Shown: positions 36,401-44,574, counted from the stretch's first letter. The stretch: DNA of 64,000 nt from Marinobacterium iners (GCF_017310015.1 NZ_CP022297.1:2356001-2420000), one strand, 5' to 3'. Program-made: numbers and translations. The notes: generated by a model from the sequence alone, not told the origin.

Positions 36401-36745
36401 CGTGTCCCAAAATGGTTTATTGTTTTCATGTTTAATTTCAATTTCAGAATATGAATCATACCCATGAGCTTTAAGATTTTCAGAACCTGTATTTTCACCA
36501 AATGCAGCATAAAGAGAATTTGTTGCTAAGTCTTCATTACATATCCAGCCTTGAGCGACAGCCCTTTGTTGTAGTTCATAATTTCCAGCTATCTCACCAG
36601 AACGAACTTGCTGACAATATTCTTGAGCTTCAGCTTTCTTTCCCGATACATTTTCAGCATTCAATGTTAAACCTGAAAACATTACTGGAATCATAGATAT
36701 TAAAATTATTAAATATTTTTTTATTGTTTTGTTGTTACCATTCAT
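33494..36745 (-). CDS. DotA/TraY-like polytopic membrane protein (second)
   Basis: 1083 residues: signal peptide (cleaved near ALTLNA/ENV), two helices near 120 to 195, a periplasmic domain of about 600 residues with cysteines, then seven or so helices (GILIAIAAVLVLYNPF, IAGISAMIAYFGLIFRAMV, NLIALLLTPSILVLGLMLFV, IIIFLVLVWIVIQMLI) and a hydrophilic C-terminus rich in K, P and Q. Length and layout match DotA (about 1050). Together with the gene at 29815 this suggests a transfer apparatus with two related channel proteins. No secretion ATPase is in the window. Confidence 0.58.
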   Translation of the reverse strand: MNGNNKTIKKYLIILISMIPVMFSGLTLNAENVSGKKAEAQEYCQQVRSGEIAGNYELQQRAVAQGWICNEDLATNSLYAAFGENTGSENLKAHGYDSYSEIEIKHENNKPFWDTISVFLEKAMIYIGVFGLGYFLLIHVALRLAAGKELNNSNAAVYTLVTGIIGFKGMAIIFFVVSVSIILANRLTMFFLNEIEVSDYNQIVSDKNIVAIEMNNANEFIAMSLQADRTGRVNQGNFNNIFSDDKSKAWYNFIDQKISKSGSRERVLSETAPTYAASVDNELYIEFFRFSASIRKFVDKLVLLKNDEEKKFDYEEDWYGYEGTYGSVSVQNNVKDLEGRFATGEVDNQSEIQEAAEQALLSLSRSLANDTQLEILYTQIRKQVENKINASGKSTLELSDINASITNYLLNQMQPAFNQAMSQANIVDPKKRQIFAQMMAGQIVSMMQGASYSELEIESEMGATTYSQPRFLDIQRVFVQPFIKQADLYSCSGKNNYLNYVAPNKSKVELYNTIPESTSQYEVLEMTDYINTACVNVTETGLELIGSYDEQAQDEALKQMHIEKLTLAMYLSAIKKAGVIMAQEQMSKENDWLRQVQLHGFLGLFIKLKDILSADDSLNFGREYLTNTVTYSANVDYGIKNYFINDNVLNVEKNDSVRRRIEKDYPKIDLSSVFRAGTVLQPRVNTALTKDESAFAGSFLSMDDILEFLLFVDLTPVKQMACVDTEKSFAEGIAEKKEDRINYEKGNYKCVDLMTGTQTLGKNLIETGIFIKVSKASVDALLAGMDSAEELAGLKNGKAATVSKMIPWKLVAKGILIAIAAVLVLYNPFATLMIIAGVMFQYLTPLSAAIAGISAMIAYFGLIFRAMVTLVYEILTSAIKGDHIEEKAYKALIAAYPQTTRNLIALLLTPSILVLGLMLFVVMMNSIGTEIIVTIIESIFSVTEAGIFVQALLQVGGIIIFLVLVWIVIQMLINEFIKKFPETILSIFNVSFRFEAQIDKAVEQLIAGGMVTNTIDSGLNAAKAGSNKVTQMIKERKEQLKNAPTAPQQNAFSERTEQPVSTDTNPSQPEKVDEDKKKEDADK

Positions 36746-37124
36746 TGCAAACCTTTTATTATTTACTCCATATTATAATATTTACCATATTGATTAATAA
36801 AAGCAATACTTGACGATATATAAACATTTATAAAAAGTGCGAAGCACAACAAAAGAAAAACCAGATTATAAAATCGTTAAATTAAAAAGGTAGGATGAAA
36901 GGTAAAACAATATTAAAGTATTGACGTGCTTTTATTTTATGATAATTTTTTAAATATAGAGAATCCGATAAATAAGGGATCTTAATTTTAGAGCAAGGTG
37001 GTGTTCTTCCCACCTCCACCTCCAAGGAGGGTGTCGGGTGGAATAGAACGTAATTTCTCCGAAATTGAGGCTGAGTCTAAGAGGATTTTTATAATGAATA
37101 GATAACAACCATAAAGGTAAAAAA
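36746..37124 (+). promoter_or_regulatory. Candidate oriT or structured leader of the mobilisation operon
   Basis: Non-coding. A promoter TTGACG (36921-36926), 16 bases, TAATTT (36943-36948) is followed by a GC-rich island in otherwise AT-rich DNA with nested inverted repeats: AGGTGG/CCACCT (36996-37001, 37010-37015), CCTCCAAGGAGG (37019-37030), GGGTGG at 37036-37041 that can pair back with CCACCT, and AATTTC-TCC-GAAATT (37052-37066). The next gene starts at 37125. Position just before relaxosome-type genes favours oriT; an RNA leader is the alternative. Confidence 0.5.
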
Positions 37125-37658
37125 ATGGAAAATAACAATAATACAATGAACGATAACAATGCATTAAATCACAGCAATATAAGTAATTTGTCAGGCGATA
37201 ATTTTGATAATGTAGGGAAGCCTGAAGCTTCTAAGACAGGCAAAGATTCGGCTAAGTCTAAGTTAAAAAAAGCACCCTTGAGAATTAAAAAGAATATCAC
37301 TCAGGAAGAGATAGAAGCTCAGATAAAAGCTTTAATGGATAAGAAGGCAGAGCTTGAAAAAGAACGAATCGAAGCAGAGAAGAAGGAACGTGAAGCGAAG
37401 GAGAAAGAAGCCCTAGATACCTTTACTAGAGACATACAAACTCTTCAAACTACACTAAGCAACGATTCTATTATCAAGGCAATAATGGATGCTGGTATAT
37501 CTGCTGAAGATTTAGAATTGTCTCTTATTTCTAAGATATGGGAACTTGGAGATGATAGCTTAAAAAGCAAGTTGCTTAACCGCTATAAAAGAGTTACTTC
37601 AAAAAGCAAAATATATAAGGCTTTAAAGGATAAGAACAATCAATCATACGGAGCTTAA
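37125..37658 (+). CDS. Putative relaxosome accessory (DNA-binding) protein
   Basis: 177 residues. An Asn-rich N-terminus is followed by LKKAPLRIKKNITQEEIEAQIKALMDKKAELEKERIEAEKK, a coiled coil with basic start, and a helical C-terminus (LLNRYKRVTSKSKIYKALK). Small coiled-coil proteins directly upstream of relaxase genes usually bind oriT. Its stop is one base from the next ATG. Function by context. Confidence 0.45.
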   Translation: MENNNNTMNDNNALNHSNISNLSGDNFDNVGKPEASKTGKDSAKSKLKKAPLRIKKNITQEEIEAQIKALMDKKAELEKERIEAEKKEREAKEKEALDTFTRDIQTLQTTLSNDSIIKAIMDAGISAEDLELSLISKIWELGDDSLKSKLLNRYKRVTSKSKIYKALKDKNNQSYGA

Positions 37659-37659
37659 C

Positions 37660-38589
37660 ATGGACAGCTCCTATGAATTAGATCGTGAAATACTGAAGAG
37701 GGCTATAGGTTCAAAAGAGTATCAAGAAGTTGTTAATGCTCTATCTTTTACTGGTGGTAAAAAACATAATTTTAGATTTAATACTACCAAGGAATTTCGA
37801 GCAAGTCTTACAACTTTATCTAAGACAATTGAAGCATCTTTTGTAAAGATGTCTCTCGCCTACTTTCACCAAGAAACATTCATTATTTATGGAAAAGAAG
37901 GCAAGACATTATCAAAGCTTTATAACACTTTAAATTCCTATCATGCCAACATAAATCAAAATGCGTATCTAATCGAAAATTGGAGCCAACAATACATTAA
38001 AAAGAAATACAACCGATTTGATAAGGATGATAGGAATTATGATCTTTACATTTCAACTTCAGAACAATTATCAGATTTATCTAAAGCTATAAACTCAACT
38101 ATTGATCTATTTTTTGGTCAACTTGTCTTGCACACTGAAGCCAAAAAAATCAATTCATTTGTGAATGACAAACTCGCATACCAATACGCTAATTATGATG
38201 ATTGTTTCTTTTTCAGTTATAGCGAAGAGCTGTGGGAAGCACTTAAAAGATTTAAGTACAAATACAATATACCAATAAGAAATATCATATCTTATAGTTT
38301 TGAGAATATTAATGTTTTTCGTGCTAAAAATCTTATTAATTATGCGAGAGAGATAACTTCAGAATCCTCAAAAAAGGATTTGAAAAATATTATTAACAAG
38401 ATTCAGAAGGACTCTGAAATTCTAAACGACACAACCAAGAGTTTTCATATCATGAACATGGACGGAGAACTAACAACAGACATTATATTATTAATGAATA
38501 AAAACATATCCAACTCAGTGAAACTTTACACAAAGATCAACAAGGACTTGAAGAGGATTATCGACAATGAAATAAACAATAATAGGTAA
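37660..38589 (+). CDS. Unknown protein of the mobilisation operon
   Basis: 309 residues, mostly helical and lysine-rich, with no membrane segment. It lies between the accessory-type gene and the relaxase candidate, spaced 1 and 4 bases from them, so all three are one operon. Repeated helical segments (LSDLSKAINSTIDLFF, LKRFKYKYNIPIRNIISYSF) are visible, no catalytic motif. Possible relaxosome or coupling component. Confidence 0.5.
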   Translation: MDSSYELDREILKRAIGSKEYQEVVNALSFTGGKKHNFRFNTTKEFRASLTTLSKTIEASFVKMSLAYFHQETFIIYGKEGKTLSKLYNTLNSYHANINQNAYLIENWSQQYIKKKYNRFDKDDRNYDLYISTSEQLSDLSKAINSTIDLFFGQLVLHTEAKKINSFVNDKLAYQYANYDDCFFFSYSEELWEALKRFKYKYNIPIRNIISYSFENINVFRAKNLINYAREITSESSKKDLKNIINKIQKDSEILNDTTKSFHIMNMDGELTTDIILLMNKNISNSVKLYTKINKDLKRIIDNEINNNR

Positions 38590-38593
38590 ACAT

Positions 38594-40849
38594 ATGGCAG
38601 CATTTTGGCAATTAAACAGTAACGAAAAGAAATCAGAAAGACCTTCTGACAAACAGAAACAAGGACACATTCATAAGAAGAATTTAAAGGGAAAATTAAA
38701 GTATCTCAATAATGTTGAGAAAGCACATTTGAAAGAGGACGGTTCTACATTAAGAAACATTAGAAGATCATTCTACAATGCTCCTATAGGCGCTCAGATA
38801 AGACCTATCCTTGTCTCTCACACAAGCCCACTCTTCAACCAGCAACTCAACACTTATGCTCAGGACTTGGCGACCGCCATGCTTCGTTACAATCAAGAAG
38901 CCCATGAGCGCAATTCTCGTAGTCAGAAGCTTCCCAAGATACCAGTCTATGAGTTCGTAAGTGCTGTATACAGTGAAGACTTTGACTGGATTGAAGACCC
39001 ATATGAGAAAGCTCTTTATCAGGAAGCATTGGCGATAGAGACACTTCACTATCTTTGTGAAAATTGTGGTGGAACAGACCGAATGTTCACGATCAACGTT
39101 CACAATGAAAAGACAAAATCAGAGAAAGACAATGACACTGGTTCAGTAGAGGTTTTAAACCATAACTACCATGTTCATCTCACTTTCTCAGCCAAGGCCA
39201 GCAACGGCATAACATTCAATGTTACACAGTCCAATCTTGCTCTTCGTGCAGCAGCAGCCAAGGCCGATTTGAACTTCCAATATCGCTTCAGATTAGTCAA
39301 AGATGATATGGGGAATCTGGTTCGTGGCGAGGACGGATTATTCAAGAAAGAGCTTATCTTAGATAAGAATGGGAACAAGATTCCATTCGTCAGATTGACC
39401 AGCCCTGAACATAATAAAATTCGTGTTTTGGATGCTGTCAAAGAGAAACTTCACCAGTCCATTGAGCTTGTAGAAGCATCTATTCTAAACAGCATTGAAG
39501 AACAGGAAGAAATACTTACATTGGAGGAGCTAAATGCTGCTCTTGCCGACACTGGATTTGAAGCTTTTGTAAACAATAAGTCCAAGCTCAAGGCTGGTAG
39601 AAAAACTGATAAAACTCTTTTCAAAGACCTTGTGCTTCGTCACAAGCAACACCCAGAGATCAAGTTGGAACACACCTATTTTGAGAAGGAGTTATCACAG
39701 AAGCTGGACAGGATCGGACAACAGATTCACTACCAGCAGGAGAACGACATCTCTATCAGAGAGGTTCGCTCCAGAATCAACAAAGTTCTTTCTACAATAC
39801 CTGAACACGTTCCATACCCTATTCTTTGCCGTGAGCTTGAAAAGCAGAACATAAGACTCGTTCCAAAGCTCAAAACAAAGACTACAGGTGAGAAGTATGT
39901 TGAAGGTGGCACTATCAGGATTCTCGATAAAAATATCTCTATGAAGCTGTCATGGCTTCCCGGCTTCGATTGGATGTCTATACAGCAACTTCTAGCACTT
40001 GAAGAACAGGTGTTGCTTGAAGAGATCGAGGAGGAAGAAGCCTACTGGAGAAGAAGAGAAAACAGTTTCAAAGAGTTCAGCCAAGGCTACATCTACGGCT
40101 CCAATTTCGAGCTTGAGCTTATAGAGAGAAGACTTCACCACAAGATCGGTATCGAAGGTAGTAATGCGTTCTGGAACATAAATAAAGACATTGAAGTGTT
40201 CCGTGTCTCTGAAGACAACTCCACTATTACAACAAGCAAGAGCAGTCTCAGTGTAGCCAAGGCTATGCTTGACCAGTTCGTGTCTATGAATGCTGAAAGG
40301 ATCGCGGCAGGAGAACAGCTTTCAATCGAAGTCAGTTCACAGTCTATCGACTCAGACACATTCTTCAGAAACTCATACATAGCGGCTCAGTTGCTGGAGG
40401 TGAAGATAGATCTACACTTCCCTGAACTATGGAAGCCTGAATACGACCAGTCTTTGAGTGTAGAGGTTGAACAGGCCAAGAAGGACTTCATTGCTAATGC
40501 TCTTTCTAAGGCTGAAAAAAACTTGGATTTGAAACTTCAGAGACTTAATAAAGGTGAAGAACCAGAGTCAAAAATGGTCAGAGTGGCAACACACTGGAAC
40601 ATTGAAGAATTGAAATATCAGAGCTTGGCACAAGCTGTAGAGAAAGGGTTTAAACGATTCTATAACTACAGCACTGACGAAATTCTACAAGATAGAGATA
40701 AAATCTTAAGTGCTATACCATCTGATAAAATTGAGTTAATGAAACAATATTTCAGTGAAATTGATAACACAGAAATTAAACCTGAAATTCAAAAACCAAA
40801 AACAAATATTAAAAATAATAAATCCAGCATTGACAGGAAGAACAAATAA
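38594..40849 (+). CDS. Candidate relaxase
   Basis: 751 residues. The N-terminal 300 residues have a lone HVH pair in NHNYHVHLTFSAKASNG (residues 190 to 205), like the metal-binding histidine strand of HUH relaxases, with conserved-looking YEFVSAVYSEDFDW before it and ALRAAAAKADLNFQYRFR after it. The rest is helical. It is encoded last in the operon behind the oriT candidate. Only one part of the HUH signature is visible and no tyrosine can be assigned, so this is a context-led call. GC content is higher than its neighbours. Confidence 0.42.
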   Translation: MAAFWQLNSNEKKSERPSDKQKQGHIHKKNLKGKLKYLNNVEKAHLKEDGSTLRNIRRSFYNAPIGAQIRPILVSHTSPLFNQQLNTYAQDLATAMLRYNQEAHERNSRSQKLPKIPVYEFVSAVYSEDFDWIEDPYEKALYQEALAIETLHYLCENCGGTDRMFTINVHNEKTKSEKDNDTGSVEVLNHNYHVHLTFSAKASNGITFNVTQSNLALRAAAAKADLNFQYRFRLVKDDMGNLVRGEDGLFKKELILDKNGNKIPFVRLTSPEHNKIRVLDAVKEKLHQSIELVEASILNSIEEQEEILTLEELNAALADTGFEAFVNNKSKLKAGRKTDKTLFKDLVLRHKQHPEIKLEHTYFEKELSQKLDRIGQQIHYQQENDISIREVRSRINKVLSTIPEHVPYPILCRELEKQNIRLVPKLKTKTTGEKYVEGGTIRILDKNISMKLSWLPGFDWMSIQQLLALEEQVLLEEIEEEEAYWRRRENSFKEFSQGYIYGSNFELELIERRLHHKIGIEGSNAFWNINKDIEVFRVSEDNSTITTSKSSLSVAKAMLDQFVSMNAERIAAGEQLSIEVSSQSIDSDTFFRNSYIAAQLLEVKIDLHFPELWKPEYDQSLSVEVEQAKKDFIANALSKAEKNLDLKLQRLNKGEEPESKMVRVATHWNIEELKYQSLAQAVEKGFKRFYNYSTDEILQDRDKILSAIPSDKIELMKQYFSEIDNTEIKPEIQKPKTNIKNNKSSIDRKNK

Positions 40850-40875
40850 GTTAATTTTATATTTTAATATTTTAC

Positions 40876-40903
40876 AAAACCAGCCTCAGAGCTGGTTTTT
40901 ATT
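40876..40903 (+). terminator. Terminator of the mobilisation operon
   Basis: AAAACCAGC (40876-40884) and GCTGGTTTT (40891-40899) with a 6-base loop and a following T-rich tract. Confidence 0.85.
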
Positions 40904-40916
40904 TTATTGCTGTATA

Positions 40917-41057
40917 AATATTTAATCAATAATTATCCCGCCATTAAAGAATAATTAACTTATCATTGAATAATCATTGTTAAATATTTAATAAATCATT
41001 AAAGAATATTTAACCAACAGCCTGTCATGTTGATTATTTTAATAATTGTTATATATT
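40917..41057 (+). promoter_or_regulatory. Promoter with three spaced copies of the 20-bp repeat
   Basis: Repeat-like sites at 40917-40936, 40950-40969 and 40983-41002 (33-base period) precede TTGATT (41030-41035), 16 bases, TATATT (41052-41057). Same consensus as at 22.7 and 26.6 kb, though more diverged. It drives the CoiA-like gene. Confidence 0.6.
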
Positions 41058-41082
41058 TTACTATATAACAACCTGTTAAAGT

Positions 41083-42441
41083 ATGAAGACTAACGACAAT
41101 TTTATTTATGCAATAGACAAAAAAACAAACAAGATAGTAGATGTTCTTTCAGTTCCAAATGGCAAAGAATGCGGTTGTATATGCCCCAATTCTGATTGTT
41201 CAGCCTCGCTTATCGCTATAGCGAACTACCAAAAACGAAACAACAAAATCTGGAAGAAGTCAGCTCACTTCAGGCACGAATCAGATGTCTATTGTAGCGG
41301 AACAGAAGAATCCATTATTCACCGCTATGCAAAGCAAATCATAGAAGAGGACAAATCCTTCTTCTTCAAGAAATATGACATCCTGATCGAGGCTGAAGAC
41401 TTCATGGGTGTCCAGTACAAGTCCGGCTGCTACAGAGCATTTAATACAATCATAAAGCTCCACAATGTTCAGCAGGAAGCCCAGCACGGCAACATACGAG
41501 CTGATGTCTTAGCTGAACTCTTGATAGCTGGTCAGACATACCCGTTGAACATAGAAATCCATGTCACACACCCTGTAGACGACCAGAAGCTACAGAAGAT
41601 TAAGAAAATGGATCTCTCAACTATTGAGATAGACCTTTCAGACCTTCTTGAAGAGGCAACCAACCCAGACCTTCGCCAGTTGCTCAGAAAAGCCCTACAA
41701 GCCCCAGAGAGACAGACATGGCTCCATGTCAGCGACACACTCACAGAGAAGCTTACAAAGGAGCGTAGAGCCAAGCTGAAGGCTCTTGTTGAGGAACGAA
41801 ACACCAGCATAAAACAATGGATGGATTCATTGTCATTCGTAGACCTTCCAGACCTCGCAGACTTTGAAGCTGATTACACCGGCCTCTACAGAGGCAAGAA
41901 CATCTTCACTCCCCTTCCAGAGAGCGAGATACAGCCCCTCTACCAGCAGTTCTCCAGACCTACCAGAGTCATGCACGAAGGCAAGAATCACTTCATATTC
42001 AGCTATGACGGAGCCAGAGGCGTAGATGCCTTCTACATTGACCAGACATTCAATTTGTCTTCAAGAAGTGACAGAAAAGAGCTTGTAAAGCTTTACCAGT
42101 ATTATGCTGAGAATGTAGCCTTCAGGAGTACAGACAACTTCTTCCTGTTCCATACCGACTTTAAAGGGAACGACCACTTCTACTGGAAGAACGACCAGAT
42201 TAGACAGGTTCTGGTTGATTACAAAGCGGAGATGAATGAAAGGAAGAAAAATGTTGATACAGATCTTTACTATTGCAACTTAGATGTTGAACAAGCAAGA
42301 GAGATTCAGGTTCAGATTAAAATATTAAAGGCAAGGCTGAAATTCATTAACACACCAGAACAGAAAGCGGATCTACAAGCACAGCTCAAAGAGCAAAGAA
42401 GTAGAATGGAACATTATATGAGAAATAGGAAGTGGTCTTGA
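41083..42441 (+). CDS. CoiA-like nuclease-domain protein
   Basis: 452 residues. An N-terminal Cys/His cluster (ECGCICPNSDC near 29 to 39, HFRH at 62-65) precedes a PD-(D/E)xK-like core: RADV (139-142) and NIEIHVTHPVDDQKLQKI (156-172), then STIEIDLSDL. This matches CoiA-type and related proteins that pair a zinc-finger with a nuclease fold. CoiA acts in competence; homologues on mobile elements probably process DNA. No Shine-Dalgarno is evident. The next gene overlaps its stop by one base (TGATG). Confidence 0.65.
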   Translation: MKTNDNFIYAIDKKTNKIVDVLSVPNGKECGCICPNSDCSASLIAIANYQKRNNKIWKKSAHFRHESDVYCSGTEESIIHRYAKQIIEEDKSFFFKKYDILIEAEDFMGVQYKSGCYRAFNTIIKLHNVQQEAQHGNIRADVLAELLIAGQTYPLNIEIHVTHPVDDQKLQKIKKMDLSTIEIDLSDLLEEATNPDLRQLLRKALQAPERQTWLHVSDTLTEKLTKERRAKLKALVEERNTSIKQWMDSLSFVDLPDLADFEADYTGLYRGKNIFTPLPESEIQPLYQQFSRPTRVMHEGKNHFIFSYDGARGVDAFYIDQTFNLSSRSDRKELVKLYQYYAENVAFRSTDNFFLFHTDFKGNDHFYWKNDQIRQVLVDYKAEMNERKKNVDTDLYYCNLDVEQAREIQVQIKILKARLKFINTPEQKADLQAQLKEQRSRMEHYMRNRKWS

Positions 42442-42932
42442 TGGACATAGACGAGCTTTATTATGAATTTGTAATGTCGTTAGAGAATCAAGATAAGCAT
42501 TACGAATTTGAAATTATCAGATCTTCTCTTCTGACTGGTGAAGTGAAGAATCATATATCATTGACTTGTGATAAATATATTGATGGCGATTGTTATCTCA
42601 GAAAAGAGATTCTATCTGCTGCAATAGAAGAATTCCTTTATGATTGCACCAAGCATGACTTCGATACAGACAAAGACAACATTACTGTCTTAAAAATTAA
42701 AGAAGGTCAAATATTAAGTAAAGAAGAATTCAACATCGCAAAGACTTATGAACTTAAGATGATTAGTCATAAGTATCTTCTTGCAGATGAGGATTCATAC
42801 AAGATTTTTACTGATTTGTTTAAATGGATTATGGCTATCTTTGAGGCTGAAGCTGAAGACTATGAACCATTTGAGTTGATTGCTTATGAATTCAGCATTG
42901 AAGAATATAAGAAAAAATTAATGATTAATTAA
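42441..42932 (+). CDS. Unknown protein coupled to the CoiA-like gene
   Basis: 163 residues, acidic, hydrophilic, with ATG at 42441 inside the upstream stop (TGATG). No motif or family recognised. Coupling suggests joint function with the nuclease-like protein. Confidence 0.55.
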   Translation: MDIDELYYEFVMSLENQDKHYEFEIIRSSLLTGEVKNHISLTCDKYIDGDCYLRKEILSAAIEEFLYDCTKHDFDTDKDNITVLKIKEGQILSKEEFNIAKTYELKMISHKYLLADEDSYKIFTDLFKWIMAIFEAEAEDYEPFELIAYEFSIEEYKKKLMIN

Positions 42933-42957
42933 ATATTTATCAATGATAGACAACAAA

Positions 42958-42977
42958 AAGCTCCTACTTAGGAGCTT
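42958..42977. terminator. Bidirectional terminator
   Basis: AAGCTCCT and AGGAGCTT, 4-base loop, T-rich on both sides; it lies between two convergent units. Confidence 0.8.
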
Positions 42978-42999
42978 CTTTACTTACAGTGGTTCATTG

Positions 43000-43671
43000 T
43001 TATGGCCTCATTCTGGAACGATTCTTTTTACTTTTCGCTTGCTGAAGTCTCATAACCTCTTGATCATATACTTCAAGCTCTTTATTTATAAGTTCCAATT
43101 GTGGTTCTCTTAATTCGTCAGCCATATGACCAATCACATAATTATAATCTCCATTTGTAAGATCACTTATATATTTATTTTTAGAATGAAACGAACAAAT
43201 ATTACAAATATTATATTCATCTTTAAGATATATTTCAAGATATTTTCTTGTTTCGCCTATTTCAGCAAAAGTTTTTCCTGTATTTTTAAATTTATCATCA
43301 AGATATTCACGGTATTCACTTATAAATTCTTTTAATTCAGAATCTTTTTTATATGCAACACCAAGATCATAAAGCTTATCTTCAAGATAAAGAAGAGCCT
43401 TCCATTTCTGGTGATCACCTAGTTTTATAGATTCTCCATCTGTTTGATAAGCTTCAATAGCTTCTTTTACAGTCATTACTCTATAACCATACAAATCTTC
43501 ACTAGCGGCTTCTACATAATCATCAAACGTAGGATTTTCTATTTCATTCAGTGAGCTATTTTTAGAATAGAATTCTTCTGCAACTTTCTCTATATAATCC
43601 TTTTGATTATTAGCAGTCCAAGCTTGAGCTGGTTCTCGGTGCGGTATTTCCAAAACTATTAATTCATTCAT
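43000..43671 (-). CDS. Arg-tail protein 1 (unknown)
   Basis: 223 residues with AGAGG upstream. The N-terminal 110 residues (LIVLEI, AW, VMTVKEAIEAYQTDGESI) are paralogous to the product of the gene at 45308. A middle Cys pair (ICNICSFH) may bind metal. The C-terminus ends KNRSRMRP, the tail shared by five genes of this region. No signal peptide, so any export would use the C-terminal tail. An A/T palindrome lies upstream at 43753-43767. Confidence 0.6.
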   Translation of the reverse strand: MNELIVLEIPHREPAQAWTANNQKDYIEKVAEEFYSKNSSLNEIENPTFDDYVEAASEDLYGYRVMTVKEAIEAYQTDGESIKLGDHQKWKALLYLEDKLYDLGVAYKKDSELKEFISEYREYLDDKFKNTGKTFAEIGETRKYLEIYLKDEYNICNICSFHSKNKYISDLTNGDYNYVIGHMADELREPQLELINKELEVYDQEVMRLQQAKSKKNRSRMRP

Positions 43672-43805
43672 ATCATTCCTCTTTTTAGTTATTTTTTTTA
43701 TAATACCAGATAAATAATTTCATTTATACGATATTATAATAATATTTTACCCTATATATTATATATTGCAATGCTTAAAGATCAGTTAATTTTGTTTTGT
43801 TAAGG

Positions 43806-43825
43806 TTTAAATAGCGCTATTTAAA
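43806..43825. repeat. 20-bp perfect palindrome, left copy
   Basis: TTTAAATAGCGCTATTTAAA, 12 bases past the stop of the gene at 43838. The longer context GTTTAAATAGCGCTATTT then AAAG-T-CCC-A-TATAAAT is repeated at 44425. Confidence 0.9.
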
Positions 43826-43837
43826 GTCCCATATAAA

Positions 43838-44410
43838 TCAAGACTTCACCAACCTCTTTAATTCTTTGAATTTATCTGAAGATTCTTCACTTAAAATCTG
43901 AACCTTACTTCTAAAATCACTGTAGATAGAATTAAATTCAGATTTACAATTCAATCCAGCACCTTCAACAAGCTCTACTACAGCCTCTTTATAGTCTCTT
44001 CTGTTCACCGTTATCTTTCTGTCTGTCCAGTGCTGTTCCTGATTCAGAAGTATAAGAAGGCTATTTGTAGTTGGTGCAAAGTCGAACATCTCTTTTGCCA
44101 ACACTCTGTAATGATTAACAGAGAAGTCTGAGAACACTTCTTCATTTGCTTCCTTTAGAGCAAAAAGATAAATCATTGCTATATCGGATTTGTGCTCACG
44201 AATAATGCCGCTCACTTTTCCGCCTATACTTGCGAATTCCTTTAACATTTCATCAAAGACATCACCTTCTTCCATTAGAATTTCAATCAATTCTAATTTC
44301 TTTTCATATATGCCTTTAAGTCTATCCAATCTTCTTTTCGTATCTTCAGAAAACGATTCATGCGATTCTAACACTTCCCTCATTTTTAATTTTTTAATTT
44401 CATATTTCAT
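43838..44410 (-). CDS. Unknown gene flanked by direct-repeat palindromes
   Basis: 190 residues, highly charged and helical (KRRLDRLKGIYEKKLELIEILMEE), no membrane segment, no recognised family, and no Arg-tail. Good RBS (AGGTGG). A minus-strand promoter TTGTAT (44481-44486), 16 bases, TATAAA (44459-44464) is visible, with the right palindrome directly downstream as a probable operator. The repeats make the gene look like a discrete cassette. Confidence 0.6.
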   Translation of the reverse strand: MKYEIKKLKMREVLESHESFSEDTKRRLDRLKGIYEKKLELIEILMEEGDVFDEMLKEFASIGGKVSGIIREHKSDIAMIYLFALKEANEEVFSDFSVNHYRVLAKEMFDFAPTTNSLLILLNQEQHWTDRKITVNRRDYKEAVVELVEGAGLNCKSEFNSIYSDFRSKVQILSEESSDKFKELKRLVKS

Positions 44411-44425
44411 ATTCCACCTACATAG

Positions 44426-44445
44426 TTTAAATAGCGCTATTTAAA
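44426..44445. repeat. 20-bp perfect palindrome, right copy
   Basis: Identical to the copy at 43806-43825, in direct orientation with matching flanks (AAAG[C/T]CCC, TATAAAT). It lies 15 bases before the gene's start and just after its -10. Confidence 0.9.
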
Positions 44446-44523
44446 GCCCCTATAAATATTTATAACGCACTATTTATTTAATACAATAGATGAATGAAAA
44501 ATAATTATTTTTTATATTCAGAC

Positions 44524-44574
44524 ATTAAAAAAGCCCCATTAAGGAGCTTTATTAATCATACTGATATTTCATGG
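44524..44574 (-). repeat. 51-bp direct repeat, copy 1 (terminator plus last codons)
   Basis: This 51-base block is identical to 45263-45313. It contains an AAAGC.../...GCTTT terminator hairpin, the TGA stop and the final proline codon of the gene at 44569. Confidence 0.9.

Noticed and set aside
37010..37041. Hairpins before the mobilisation genes read as an intrinsic terminator
   Set aside because: No T-tract follows, and the operon starts downstream.
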